DNA from: an uncultured Oscillospiraceae bacterium
GTDB taxonomy: Bacteria > Bacillota > Clostridia > Oscillospirales > Acutalibacteraceae
Direction: 5' to 3'
NCBI GenBank assembly: GCA_900546895.1
Contig: UREO01000119.1
Location: forward strand, 1 to 8,528
Length of the DNA stretch: 8,528 bases
Below the pieces are notes generated by a model that worked only from the letters and a program-made list of their open reading frames with translations, searched no databases and was not told the origin of the DNA. Made by a program: the position numbers and the translations under genes. This document shows, piece after piece, positions 1-6,153 of this stretch. Each line of letters begins with the position of its first letter. Position 1 is the first letter of the stretch.

Positions 1-586
1 CCGGGATTTTCCTTATCTTGAAATCGCGCAGGAATACGAAAAGGCGGGCGCGGACTGCGTTTCTTGCCTTACCGAACCGAAGTGGTTTTTAGGTTCCGAT
101 CCGATATTCCGTGAGATTCGCGGCGGCATTTCCCTTCCAATGCTCCGAAAGGACTTTACCGTGGACGAATATCAGCTCTATGAGGCGAAATGCATGGGAG
201 CCGACGCGGTGCTTTTGATTTGCTCCCTGCTCGATACCCGAACGCTGGTGCGGTATCTTGCTGTTTGTGACGGAATGGGAATATCGGCTTTGGTGGAAGC
301 CCACGACAAAGAGGAAGTGAAGTCCGCGGTGTCGGCGGGGGCCCGCCTGATCGGGATCAACAACCGAAATCTGAAGGACTTTACCGTGGATTTTTCAAAC
401 TCTGCGAAGCTGAAAAATCAAATCCCTTCCTCCGCCCTGTTTATCGCGGAATCGGGCGTAAGCTCGCCCGGTGATGTGGCAGCCCTTAAAAAAATCGGGG
501 CGGACGCCGTTCTGGTCGGCGAAGCCCTGATGCGGGCGGAGGATAAGAAGGCCCTTCTCTCGGCCTTTCGGAGGGCTGCGGGATGA
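1..586 (+). CDS. trpC: Indole-3-glycerol phosphate synthase (5'-truncated by window edge)
   Basis: Catalyses the ring closure and decarboxylation of carboxyphenylaminodeoxyribulose-5-phosphate to indole-3-glycerol phosphate in cytoplasmic tryptophan synthesis. The frame is open from base 2, giving 194 visible residues. The family is about 260 residues long, so roughly 65 N-terminal residues lie outside, including the first catalytic Lys region. Visible family motifs in order are SCLTEPKWFLGS (near residues 30-41), LRKDF with the general-acid Lys at residue 50, LVEAHD with the catalytic Glu at residue 99, INNRNL (near 119-124) and AESGV followed by the GEALM phosphate-binding end. This is a free-standing enzyme, not a TrpC-TrpF fusion: it stops at 584-586 in an ATGA overlap with trpF. 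All catalytic residues that should be visible are present, so I expect it to be functional. Confidence 0.96.
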   Translation, partial: RDFPYLEIAQEYEKAGADCVSCLTEPKWFLGSDPIFREIRGGISLPMLRKDFTVDEYQLYEAKCMGADAVLLICSLLDTRTLVRYLAVCDGMGISALVEAHDKEEVKSAVSAGARLIGINNRNLKDFTVDFSNSAKLKNQIPSSALFIAESGVSSPGDVAALKKIGADAVLVGEALMRAEDKKALLSAFRRAAG

Positions 587-1200
587 GTGAGACGAAGATC
601 AAGATCTGCGGCCTTTTCAGGCCCTGCGACGCCGAATTTGTCAACAGCGCCCGGCCGGACTTCGCGGGCTTTGTGTTTTATGAAAAAAGCCGCCGGTACG
701 TAACGTTTAAAGAGGCACAGAAGCTGAGAGAGTCGATCCGCCCGGAAATCAGGACCGCCGGGGTGTTTGTGGACGCTTCTCTGGAGTGGATCGCGGCGCT
801 TTACCGTGACAAAACCATCGGAATTGTCCAGCTCCACGGAGGCGAGGACGACCTTTTTATCAAAAGGCTCAGGCAGACGCTTCCGCACGCTGAAATTTGG
901 AAAGCGTTCAAAATTCGCTCGGAAAAGGACCTTCTGGCCGCTGAACGCAGCTGTGCCGATAGGGTGCTTTTGGACAACGGCTACGGGACCGGAGAATGCT
1001 TCGACTGGTCGCTGATCAAAAGCTTTTCCCGCCCGTTTATCCTGGCGGGGGGCCTGACGCCCCAAAATATCCCTGAAGCGGTGCTGCGGTTTCACCCTTA
1101 TGCGGTCGACCTGAGCTCGGGCGTGGAAAAGGATGGTCTGAAAGACCGCGATAAGATCGCTGCGGCGGTGGAAGCGATAAGATCGATAGAAGAATACTGA
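583..1200 (+). CDS. trpF: Phosphoribosylanthranilate isomerase
   Basis: Performs the Amadori rearrangement of N-(5'-phosphoribosyl)anthranilate to the deoxyribulose form used by TrpC. At 205 residues it has the usual length of the monofunctional (beta/alpha)8-barrel enzyme. The catalytic-base Cys is at residue 9 in KICG and the general-acid Asp at residue 131 in LLDNGYGTGECFDW. Other family blocks are FVFYEKSRRYV (31-40), GVFVD (60-64), QLHG (83-86), LAGGL (154-158) and DLSSGVE (176-182), which supply the phosphate-binding loops. The ATG overlaps the trpC stop (ATGA), and GGAGGG at 570-575 lies 7 bases upstream, inside trpC, which suggests translational coupling. The gene order C-F-B-A is usual for Firmicute trp operons. 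The gene is followed by a short gap with a terminator-like hairpin before trpB. Confidence 0.96.
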   Translation: MSETKIKICGLFRPCDAEFVNSARPDFAGFVFYEKSRRYVTFKEAQKLRESIRPEIRTAGVFVDASLEWIAALYRDKTIGIVQLHGGEDDLFIKRLRQTLPHAEIWKAFKIRSEKDLLAAERSCADRVLLDNGYGTGECFDWSLIKSFSRPFILAGGLTPQNIPEAVLRFHPYAVDLSSGVEKDGLKDRDKIAAAVEAIRSIEEY

Positions 1201-1204
1201 AAAC

Positions 1205-1226
1205 AGAAGGGCTGAACCCTTCTTTT
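1205..1226 (+). terminator. Terminator-like hairpin between trpF and trpB
   Basis: A perfect 7-bp stem (AGAAGGG at 1205-1211 with CCCTTCT at 1217-1223) encloses a 5-base loop and is followed by a short T run ending at 1226. It sits only 5 bases after the trpF stop and directly before the trpB Shine-Dalgarno at 1227-1233. The stem is short and the T run is 4 bases including the last stem base, so termination would be weak or partial. It may instead mark an mRNA processing or stability point inside the operon. The structure was read by eye; no folding energy was computed. Confidence 0.4.
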
Positions 1227-1238
1227 AAGGAGGAACCT

Positions 1239-2423
1239 ATGTCAAAAGGCAGGTTTGGCATTCATGGCGGCCAGTACATACCGGAGACGCTGATGAACGC
1301 CGTAATGGAATTGGAAGAGGCCTATCGGCATTACAAATGCGACCCGCAGTTTCAGGAGGAGCTTACCGCCCTTCTGAACAATTACGCCGGAAGACCGTCG
1401 CGCCTTTATTTCGCGGAAAAAATGACGAAGGATTTGGGCGGGGCCAGGGTTTATCTGAAGCGGGAGGACCTGAATCACACCGGCGCGCACAAAATCAACA
1501 ACGTGCTCGGTCAGATCCTTCTGGCTAAGAAAATGGGAAAGACGCGCGTGATCGCCGAAACCGGGGCCGGTCAGCACGGTGTGGCGACCGCGACGGTTGC
1601 GGCGCTGATGGATATGGAATGCGAAATTTTTATGGGGAAGGAGGACACCGAAAGACAGGCGCTGAACGTCTACAAGATGCGGCTGTTGGGGGCGCGGGTC
1701 CATCCGGTCACTTCCGGCACGGGTACCCTGAAGGACGCGGTGTCCGAAACCATGCGCGAGTGGACCAGCCGGATTGCCGACACGCATTATGTCCTCGGGT
1801 CGGTGATGGGGCCGCACCCGTTTCCCACCATCGTGAGGGATTTTCAGGCGGTGATCTCCAGGGAGATCAAGGAACAGCTTATGGAAAAGGAGGGCCGCCT
1901 GCCCGACGCGGTGCTTGCCTGCGTGGGCGGCGGCTCCAACGCCATCGGCGCTTTCTATCACTTTATTGATGACCCGTCGGTGCGCCTGATCGGATGCGAG
2001 GCGGCCGGAAGGGGCGTCGATACCTTTGAAACGGCGGCGACCATGACGACCGGGAAGCCGGGAATTTTTCACGGGATGAAATCCTATTTCTGTCAGGACG
2101 AATACGGCCAGATCGCGCCGGTCTATTCCATTTCCGCCGGGCTCGACTACCCGGGCGTCGGTCCGGAACACGCCTGGCTTCACGATATCGGGCGGGCGGA
2201 GTATGTGGCCGTCACCGACGACGAGGCCGTGGACGCCTTTGAGTACCTTTCCCGTACGGAGGGCATCATCCCCGCCATTGAAAGCGCTCATGCCGTGGCT
2301 TACGCCAGAAAGCTGGCGCCCCAAATGGGCCGGGACAAAATCGTCGTGATCAACCTTTCGGGGCGGGGCGACAAGGACTGCGCGGCCATCGCGCGGTACA
2401 GAGGGGAGGAGATTTTTGAATGA
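1239..2423 (+). CDS. trpB: Tryptophan synthase beta chain (TrpB1 type)
   Basis: The PLP-dependent beta subunit condenses indole, channelled from TrpA, with L-serine to give tryptophan. At 394 residues it has the usual length of the TrpB1 form that pairs with TrpA. The PLP lysine is K85 in NHTGAHKINN, the catalytic Glu is E107 in AETGAGQHG, and the PLP-phosphate loop is GGGSN at 230-234. GLDYPGVGPEH (301-311) forms part of the communication domain and substrate site, and NLSGRGDKD (372-380) supplies the Ser that contacts the PLP ring nitrogen. AAGGAGG at 1227-1233 gives a near-perfect ribosome site 5 bases before the ATG, the strongest in the trp part of the window. This fits a need for independent initiation after the gap and hairpin behind trpF. 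The stop overlaps the trpA start (ATGA). No defects are seen. Confidence 0.98.
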   Translation: MSKGRFGIHGGQYIPETLMNAVMELEEAYRHYKCDPQFQEELTALLNNYAGRPSRLYFAEKMTKDLGGARVYLKREDLNHTGAHKINNVLGQILLAKKMGKTRVIAETGAGQHGVATATVAALMDMECEIFMGKEDTERQALNVYKMRLLGARVHPVTSGTGTLKDAVSETMREWTSRIADTHYVLGSVMGPHPFPTIVRDFQAVISREIKEQLMEKEGRLPDAVLACVGGGSNAIGAFYHFIDDPSVRLIGCEAAGRGVDTFETAATMTTGKPGIFHGMKSYFCQDEYGQIAPVYSISAGLDYPGVGPEHAWLHDIGRAEYVAVTDDEAVDAFEYLSRTEGIIPAIESAHAVAYARKLAPQMGRDKIVVINLSGRGDKDCAAIARYRGEEIFE

Positions 2424-3208
2424 GCCGTATCAAAAAAGCATTTGAACGGGGGAAGGCCTTCATTGCCTTTCTGACCTGCGGAGACCCCGATCTGGAAACC
2501 ACCGAACAGCTTATCAAAGGAATCGCCGATGCCGGCGCGGACCTCATCGAGCTAGGGATACCCTTCTCCGACCCTACGGCGGAAGGCCCTGTGATTCAGG
2601 AGGCCAACCTGCGCGCGCTGACCGCGGGCGCAACGACGGACAAAATCTTCGATATGGTGCGCAGGGTCAGGCGGACCGTCGGTGCCCCTATGGTTTTCAT
2701 GACCTATGCCAACGTGGTGTTTTCCTACGGAACCGAGCGCTTTTTGAAAACCGCCGCCGAAATCGGTATGGATGGGGTGATCCTTCCGGACGTGCCCTTT
2801 GAGGAAAAAGAGGAATTTGCCCCGGTGTGCCAAAAGTACGGCCTTGATTTTATTTCCCTTGTTGCCCCGACCTCGAACGACCGCATCAAAAAGATTGCAA
2901 AAGAAGCTTCCGGATTTGTTTACTGCGTGTCCTCTCTCGGGGTTACGGGCATGAGAAGTGAAATCACCTCGGATGTGGGTTCCATGGTAAGGCTGGTCCA
3001 CGAGTCCGACAGCGTCCCGGCGGCGGTCGGCTTCGGAATCTCAACGCCGGAGCAGGCGGCGCAGATGGCGAAAACAGCCGACGGCGTTATCGTCGGCTCC
3101 GCCATTGTGAAGCTGATCGGGCAGCACGGCAGGGAAGCCCTCCCCTTTGTCGCGGATTATGTGCGGGCTATGAAAGAAGCGGTCGGCCTGTGCAATGGGA
3201 ATTCTTAA
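2420..3208 (+). CDS. trpA: Tryptophan synthase alpha chain
   Basis: The alpha subunit cleaves indole-3-glycerol phosphate to indole and glyceraldehyde-3-phosphate and passes indole to TrpB. At 262 residues it has the normal length for this (beta/alpha)8 barrel. ELGIPFSDP carries the catalytic Glu at E44 (E49 in the enteric enzyme). The second catalytic acid, Asp60 in enteric TrpA (ADGP), is Glu here (E55 in TAEGPVIQ), a conservative swap discussed as a finding. Other blocks are MTYANVV (94-100), ILPDVPFEE (121-129), SSLGVTGMR (171-179, the mobile loop 6 region), GFGIS (204-208) and GSAIV (226-230), the last two binding phosphate. The ATG lies in the trpB stop, with GGGAGG at 2404-2409 inside the trpB end as ribosome site. 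This is the last trp gene here. No U-tailed hairpin follows directly; the next terminators are in the cobalamin riboswitch leader. Confidence 0.97.
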   Translation: MSRIKKAFERGKAFIAFLTCGDPDLETTEQLIKGIADAGADLIELGIPFSDPTAEGPVIQEANLRALTAGATTDKIFDMVRRVRRTVGAPMVFMTYANVVFSYGTERFLKTAAEIGMDGVILPDVPFEEKEEFAPVCQKYGLDFISLVAPTSNDRIKKIAKEASGFVYCVSSLGVTGMRSEITSDVGSMVRLVHESDSVPAAVGFGISTPEQAAQMAKTADGVIVGSAIVKLIGQHGREALPFVADYVRAMKEAVGLCNGNS

Positions 3209-3215
3209 AAAGCAC

Positions 3216-3244
3216 TGGTAAAATGATCGCAATTATATTATAAT
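3216..3244 (+). promoter_or_regulatory. Likely sigma-A promoter of the cob operon
   Basis: A perfect TATAAT -10 box lies at 3239-3244 in an AT-rich stretch that contrasts with the GC-rich genes around it. A weak -35 candidate, TGGTAA at 3216-3221 (3 of 6 consensus bases), sits 17 bases upstream. Transcription would begin near 3250, about 15 bases before the first riboswitch helix, which is the expected arrangement. A second, weaker -10 candidate is TATAAA at 3251-3256. The -10 is convincing and the -35 is not. Confidence 0.6.
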
Positions 3245-3266
3245 AAAGTCTATAAAAATGAAATAG

Positions 3267-3437
3267 GTTTAAGGTGTCAGAAAGGCGAAAGGCTTGTTCT
3301 GATGAAAAGGGAAACAGGTGAAAATCCTGTACGAACTCGTCACTGTGATAAGGGAGCTGCGGTAAAAAGCCACTGATTAGGAAATTGGGAAGGCGGCCGT
3401 AAACGATGATCTTTCAGTCAGGAGACCTGCCTTAAAC
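3267..3437 (+). ncRNA. Cobalamin riboswitch aptamer
   Basis: A cis-acting mRNA leader that binds adenosylcobalamin or a related cobamide. The closing P1 helix is perfect over 8 bp (GTTTAAGG at 3267-3274 with CCTTAAAC at 3430-3437). A 6-bp helix follows (TCAGAA 3277-3282 with TTCTGA 3297-3302), then the conserved core GATGAAAAGGGAA. Next is the 5-bp hairpin ACAGG/CCTGT (3314-3318 with 3326-3330) enclosing the family's TGAAAAT loop. CACTGT, AAGCCACTG and GGGAAGGCGG follow in the expected order, ending in the B12 box AGTCAGGAGACCTGCC at 3416-3431. It lies between trpA and cobQ and reads toward the cob genes, so it should switch them off when cobamide is plentiful. The loop-loop pseudoknot partner could not be assigned with confidence. 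One untested candidate is CGAGT at 3453-3457, which is complementary to ACTCG at 3335-3339. Confidence 0.96.
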
Positions 3438-3475
3438 AGAGCACTACAGCCACGAGTAACTGGTCTGGAATGGAT

Positions 3476-3499
3476 AAGGCGGGTTTGACCCTGCCTTTT
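3476..3499 (+). terminator. First hairpin of the riboswitch expression platform
   Basis: AAGGC (3476-3480) pairs with GCCTT (3493-3497) and GGG (3481-3483) with CCC (3489-3491). One base is bulged at 3492, the loop is TTTGA, and the T run is 4 bases, two of them in the stem. It resembles a weak intrinsic terminator, or could be a folding element working with the larger hairpin directly downstream. The AAGGC arm could also pair with GCCTT at 3511-3515 inside that hairpin, so a role in switching is possible but unproven. Confidence 0.45.
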
Positions 3500-3540
3500 A
3501 ATACCTCCATGCCTTTGTGGCAATGGAGGTATTTTTATTT
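3500..3540 (+). terminator. Riboswitch intrinsic terminator overlapping the cobQ ribosome site
   Basis: A 10-bp perfect stem (ATACCTCCAT 3501-3510 with ATGGAGGTAT 3523-3532), extendable by an outer A-T pair (3500 with 3533), is topped by GCC/GGC (3511-3513 with 3519-3521) around the loop TTTGT, with A3522 bulged. A T-rich tail (TTTTATTTT) follows, as in an intrinsic terminator. The 3' arm contains GGAGGT, the Shine-Dalgarno of cobQ, and the T tail runs into the TTG start codon. The hairpin could therefore block both transcription and translation. I could not identify a clear antiterminator by eye. Confidence 0.85.
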
Positions 3541-3542
3541 TG
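3525..3542 (+). promoter_or_regulatory. cobQ ribosome binding site and TTG start, inside the terminator
   Basis: GGAGGT at 3525-3530 is followed by a 9-base T-rich spacer and TTG at 3540-3542. This is the only site with good spacing that gives the canonical CobQ N-terminus (MAKVLMIQGT). The next in-frame ATG at 3555 lies 24 bases from the Shine-Dalgarno and would remove part of the first beta strand. The site decides the start of cobQ and is fully base-paired when the terminator hairpin forms. Confidence 0.8.
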
Positions 3543-5063
3543 GCGAAAGTATTGATGATTCAGGGAACCATGTCGAACGCGGGGAAAAGTCTGCTTACAG
3601 CCGGCCTGTGCAGAATTCTGAAGCAGGACGGGTACCGTGTCGCCCCCTTTAAATCCCAGAATATGGCGCTGAACTCCTATATTACGGAGGAAGGGCTGGA
3701 AATGGGCAGGGCGCAGGTCATGCAGGCGGAAGCGGCGGGAATCAAACCGTCCGTTCTGATGAACCCCATTCTGTTAAAACCCACCAACGACACCGGCTCC
3801 CAGGTGATCGTCAACGGGGAGGTCCTCGGCAATATGAGCGCAAAGGAATACTTCGTCTATAAAAAGAAGTTGATTCCGGATATCAAAAGGGCGTTTCACG
3901 AGCTGGAAAAGCAGGCGGATATTATCATCGTGGAAGGCGCGGGCAGTCCGGCGGAAATTAACCTGAAAGAAAATGATATCGTTAACATGGGGCTGGCCGA
4001 AATGCTGGACGCCCCGGTGCTGCTGGTCGGGGATATTGACCGGGGCGGCGTCTTTGCCCAGCTGCTCGGCACCCTGATGCTTCTGGAAGATCACGAAAAA
4101 GCAAGGGTAAAGGGCTTGATCATCAATAAATTCCGGGGAGACCCTTCGATTCTCGACCCGGGAATCCGTATGCTGGAGGAAAAAAGCGGCGTGCCGGTCG
4201 CCGGGGTCGTTCCTTATATGGACATTTCCGTCGAAGATGAGGACAGCCTGACCGGGCGGTTCGATCAAAAAGAAGAAGCACAGATTGACATCGCCGTCAT
4301 CCGCTTTCCCCGGATTTCCAATTTTACGGATTTTTCCGTTTTTGAGCAGTTCGAGGGCGTTTCCGTCCGCTATGTGGATTCCGCCGCGCAGCTGCACCGT
4401 CCGGATATGATTATTCTGCCGGGCAGTAAGAATACGATGGGCGACTTGAAATGGATGCGCCAGAACGGGCTGGAAGCGGCGGTCAAAAAGAGGAAAGGCG
4501 TAAGCGTGATCTTCGGCGTCTGCGGCGGATATCAAATGCTTGGCCGCACCGTTTCGGACCCTTACGAAGTGGAAGAGGGCGGTGCGGTTCGCGGGATGGA
4601 ACTGCTTCCCGTGGACACCGAGCTGGAGATTCAAAAGGTTCGCACCCGTGTGGAGGGGATATTTGAACAAGTACCGGGGATTTTCTACGGGCTGTCCGGC
4701 AAGAAAATAAAGGGGTATGAAATCCATATGGGCGTCAGCAGCGCGGAACCGGGCTGTTTGCCGCTGTGTTCCCTGACCAACGTGCTGGACGGCGGGGAAA
4801 AGAAGGATGGAATCTTTGGCGAGGATATTTATGGAACCTATGTGCACGGAATCTTTGACGAAGGGGAAATCGCGTCTGTGATGGTAAAGGCACTTGCCCA
4901 CAGAAAAGGTCTCTCCATGGAAAGCGGCCTGACGATGGACTACGGAGCCTTTCAGGAAACCCAGTACGACAAGCTTGCGGAAACCCTGAGAAAGCATCTC
5001 GATCCGGACGGGATTTACCGGATTTTAAACGGAGGAACCTATGACAAAAGAAGCATTGGCTGA
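3540..5063 (+). CDS. cobQ: Cobyric acid synthase (CobQ/CbiP, glutamine-hydrolysing)
   Basis: ATP- and glutamine-dependent enzyme that amidates four carboxyl side chains (b, d, e, g) of adenosylcobyrinic acid a,c-diamide to give adenosylcobyric acid. At 507 residues it has the family's usual length. The N-terminal synthetase domain carries the P-loop-like GTMSNAGKS (9-17), FKSQNMALNS (37-46), VEGAGSPAEINL (131-142) and GDIDRGGVFA (164-173). The C-terminal class I glutamine amidotransferase domain has the nucleophile C328 in FGVCGGYQMLG and the catalytic His H436 in YVHGIFD. The TTG start is chosen because it restores the canonical MAKVLMIQGT end and has GGAGGT upstream. It is the first gene after the cobalamin riboswitch and is presumably repressed by cobamide. 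Its 3' end overlaps cobT by 23 bases. Confidence 0.97.
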   Translation: MAKVLMIQGTMSNAGKSLLTAGLCRILKQDGYRVAPFKSQNMALNSYITEEGLEMGRAQVMQAEAAGIKPSVLMNPILLKPTNDTGSQVIVNGEVLGNMSAKEYFVYKKKLIPDIKRAFHELEKQADIIIVEGAGSPAEINLKENDIVNMGLAEMLDAPVLLVGDIDRGGVFAQLLGTLMLLEDHEKARVKGLIINKFRGDPSILDPGIRMLEEKSGVPVAGVVPYMDISVEDEDSLTGRFDQKEEAQIDIAVIRFPRISNFTDFSVFEQFEGVSVRYVDSAAQLHRPDMIILPGSKNTMGDLKWMRQNGLEAAVKKRKGVSVIFGVCGGYQMLGRTVSDPYEVEEGGAVRGMELLPVDTELEIQKVRTRVEGIFEQVPGIFYGLSGKKIKGYEIHMGVSSAEPGCLPLCSLTNVLDGGEKKDGIFGEDIYGTYVHGIFDEGEIASVMVKALAHRKGLSMESGLTMDYGAFQETQYDKLAETLRKHLDPDGIYRILNGGTYDKRSIG

Positions 5064-6102
5064 ATTAAAAATCGACCGGCCGGACGAAAGAATCCGGCAG
5101 AAAGTAAAGCAAATCTGGGACGGAATCGCAAAGCCGCTGGACGGGCTGGGCCAGTTTGAGGCGATCATTGCGCAAATCGGGGCGATTTCCGGGACCGTAC
5201 AGATCGACCTTTCCAAAAAAGCCGTGGTCGTCCTGTGCGCGGACAACGGCATCGTAGAGGAGCAGGTGAGCCAGTGCGGGCAGGAGGTAACGGCCGCCGT
5301 CGCTTCCAGCATGGTTCTGGGAACCACCTCTGTCTGTAAGATGGCAAAAAAAGTCGGGGCGGACGTGCTGCCGGTAGACATGGGAATTAACTGTGAAGAA
5401 GAAATCCCGGGGCTGATTCAGCGCAAGGTTGCCTGCGGAACGAAAGATTTTCTGAAGGAACCGGCTATGTCGGAAACGGAGGCCCTGCGAGCGATTGCGG
5501 CGGGAATGGAGTTTGCGGCGGAATGCGGCGAGAAAGGGTACCGGATTCTGGCGACCGGCGAAATGGGAATCGGCAATACGACGACCAGCAGCGCAATGGC
5601 TGCGGCACTGCTGCAGTGCCGCGCCGAAGAGGTCACGGGAAAGGGTGCCGGCCTGAGCAGGGAAAGGCTGGAGCATAAACAGGAAGTGGTCAGGCGGGCG
5701 CTGGAAAAATACCGGTTCCAGAAAGACGAAGCGCTGCGGATTTTGGAAAGCGTCGGGGGATACGACATCGCCGGGCTCGTCGGTGTTTTTATCGGAGGCG
5801 CTCTTTATCATATTCCCGTTGTCGTCGACGGAGTTATCAGCGCGGTGGCGGCGCTGACGGCGGAACGCCTTGTTCCCGGGGTAAGGGAGTACATCATCCC
5901 GTCCCACATCAGCAGGGAGCCCGCGGCAAAAAGGATTTTTGAGGAACTCGGGGTCCATCCGGTCATAGACGCCGGACTGGCTTTGGGGGAAGGAACGGGC
6001 GCGGTGATGCTGTTTGCTCTTTTGGACGTCGCGCTTTCCGTATATGAAGACCAGACCACTTTTCATGATATCAGCACGGAGCAATATGTCCGGTATGAAT
6101 AG
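5041..6102 (+). CDS. cobT: Nicotinate-nucleotide:dimethylbenzimidazole phosphoribosyltransferase
   Basis: Transfers phosphoribose from nicotinate mononucleotide to the lower-ligand base (dimethylbenzimidazole or another base), giving an alpha-ribotide such as alpha-ribazole phosphate. At 353 residues it matches the enteric enzyme in length. The catalytic-base Glu falls at E317 in LALGEGTG, and E174 in TGEMGIGNTT lies in the base pocket; both numbers coincide with the Salmonella enzyme. Other blocks are KPLDGLGQFE (31-40, where many homologues have KPxGSLG), CADNGIV (66-72, where many have ADHGV), VSQCGQEVT (77-85) and PVDMGI (111-116). The start ATG has GGAGG at 5031-5035 and lies inside the end of cobQ, giving a 23-base overlap. 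Base specificity cannot be read from the sequence, and no base-synthesis gene (bluB or bza) is in the window. Confidence 0.96.
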   Translation: MTKEALAELKIDRPDERIRQKVKQIWDGIAKPLDGLGQFEAIIAQIGAISGTVQIDLSKKAVVVLCADNGIVEEQVSQCGQEVTAAVASSMVLGTTSVCKMAKKVGADVLPVDMGINCEEEIPGLIQRKVACGTKDFLKEPAMSETEALRAIAAGMEFAAECGEKGYRILATGEMGIGNTTTSSAMAAALLQCRAEEVTGKGAGLSRERLEHKQEVVRRALEKYRFQKDEALRILESVGGYDIAGLVGVFIGGALYHIPVVVDGVISAVAALTAERLVPGVREYIIPSHISREPAAKRIFEELGVHPVIDAGLALGEGTGAVMLFALLDVALSVYEDQTTFHDISTEQYVRYE

Positions 6103-6153
6103 CATTCAAACGGAAAAATATACGGTGCCGTATGGCGGCGGGGAGCGAAAAGG

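Noticed and set aside
418..1095. 225-residue - strand frame across trpC-trpF
   Set aside because: It spans the junction of two well-conserved sense genes and shows no protein-family features.
583..1200. Possibility that trpC and trpF form a fused bifunctional gene
   Set aside because: A clear TGA ends trpC at 584-586 and trpF has its own ATG and Shine-Dalgarno; they are separate with a 4-base overlap.
1242..2324. 360-residue open frame on the - strand opposite trpB
   Set aside because: It mirrors a fully conserved trpB, has no recognisable motif and is explained by GC-rich codon use in the real gene.
3470..3652. Small + strand frame (60 residues) starting in the riboswitch leader, considered as a leader peptide
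   Set aside because: It runs through the terminator and into cobQ in another frame and has no ribosome site; the sequence is explained by RNA structure.
3774..4997. 407-residue open frame on the - strand opposite cobQ
   Set aside because: Antisense shadow of an intact CobQ; composition is His/Arg/Phe-rich with no domain or credible ribosome site.
5065..6105. 346-residue open frame on the - strand opposite cobT
   Set aside because: Shadow of an intact CobT with no recognisable family and a typical antisense composition.
6120..6133. Inverted repeat ATACGG-TG-CCGTAT between cobT and cobU, considered as an operator or terminator
   Set aside because: Arms are only 6 bp with a 2-base centre and no T run follows; one copy in a 51-base gap is not enough to call a site.
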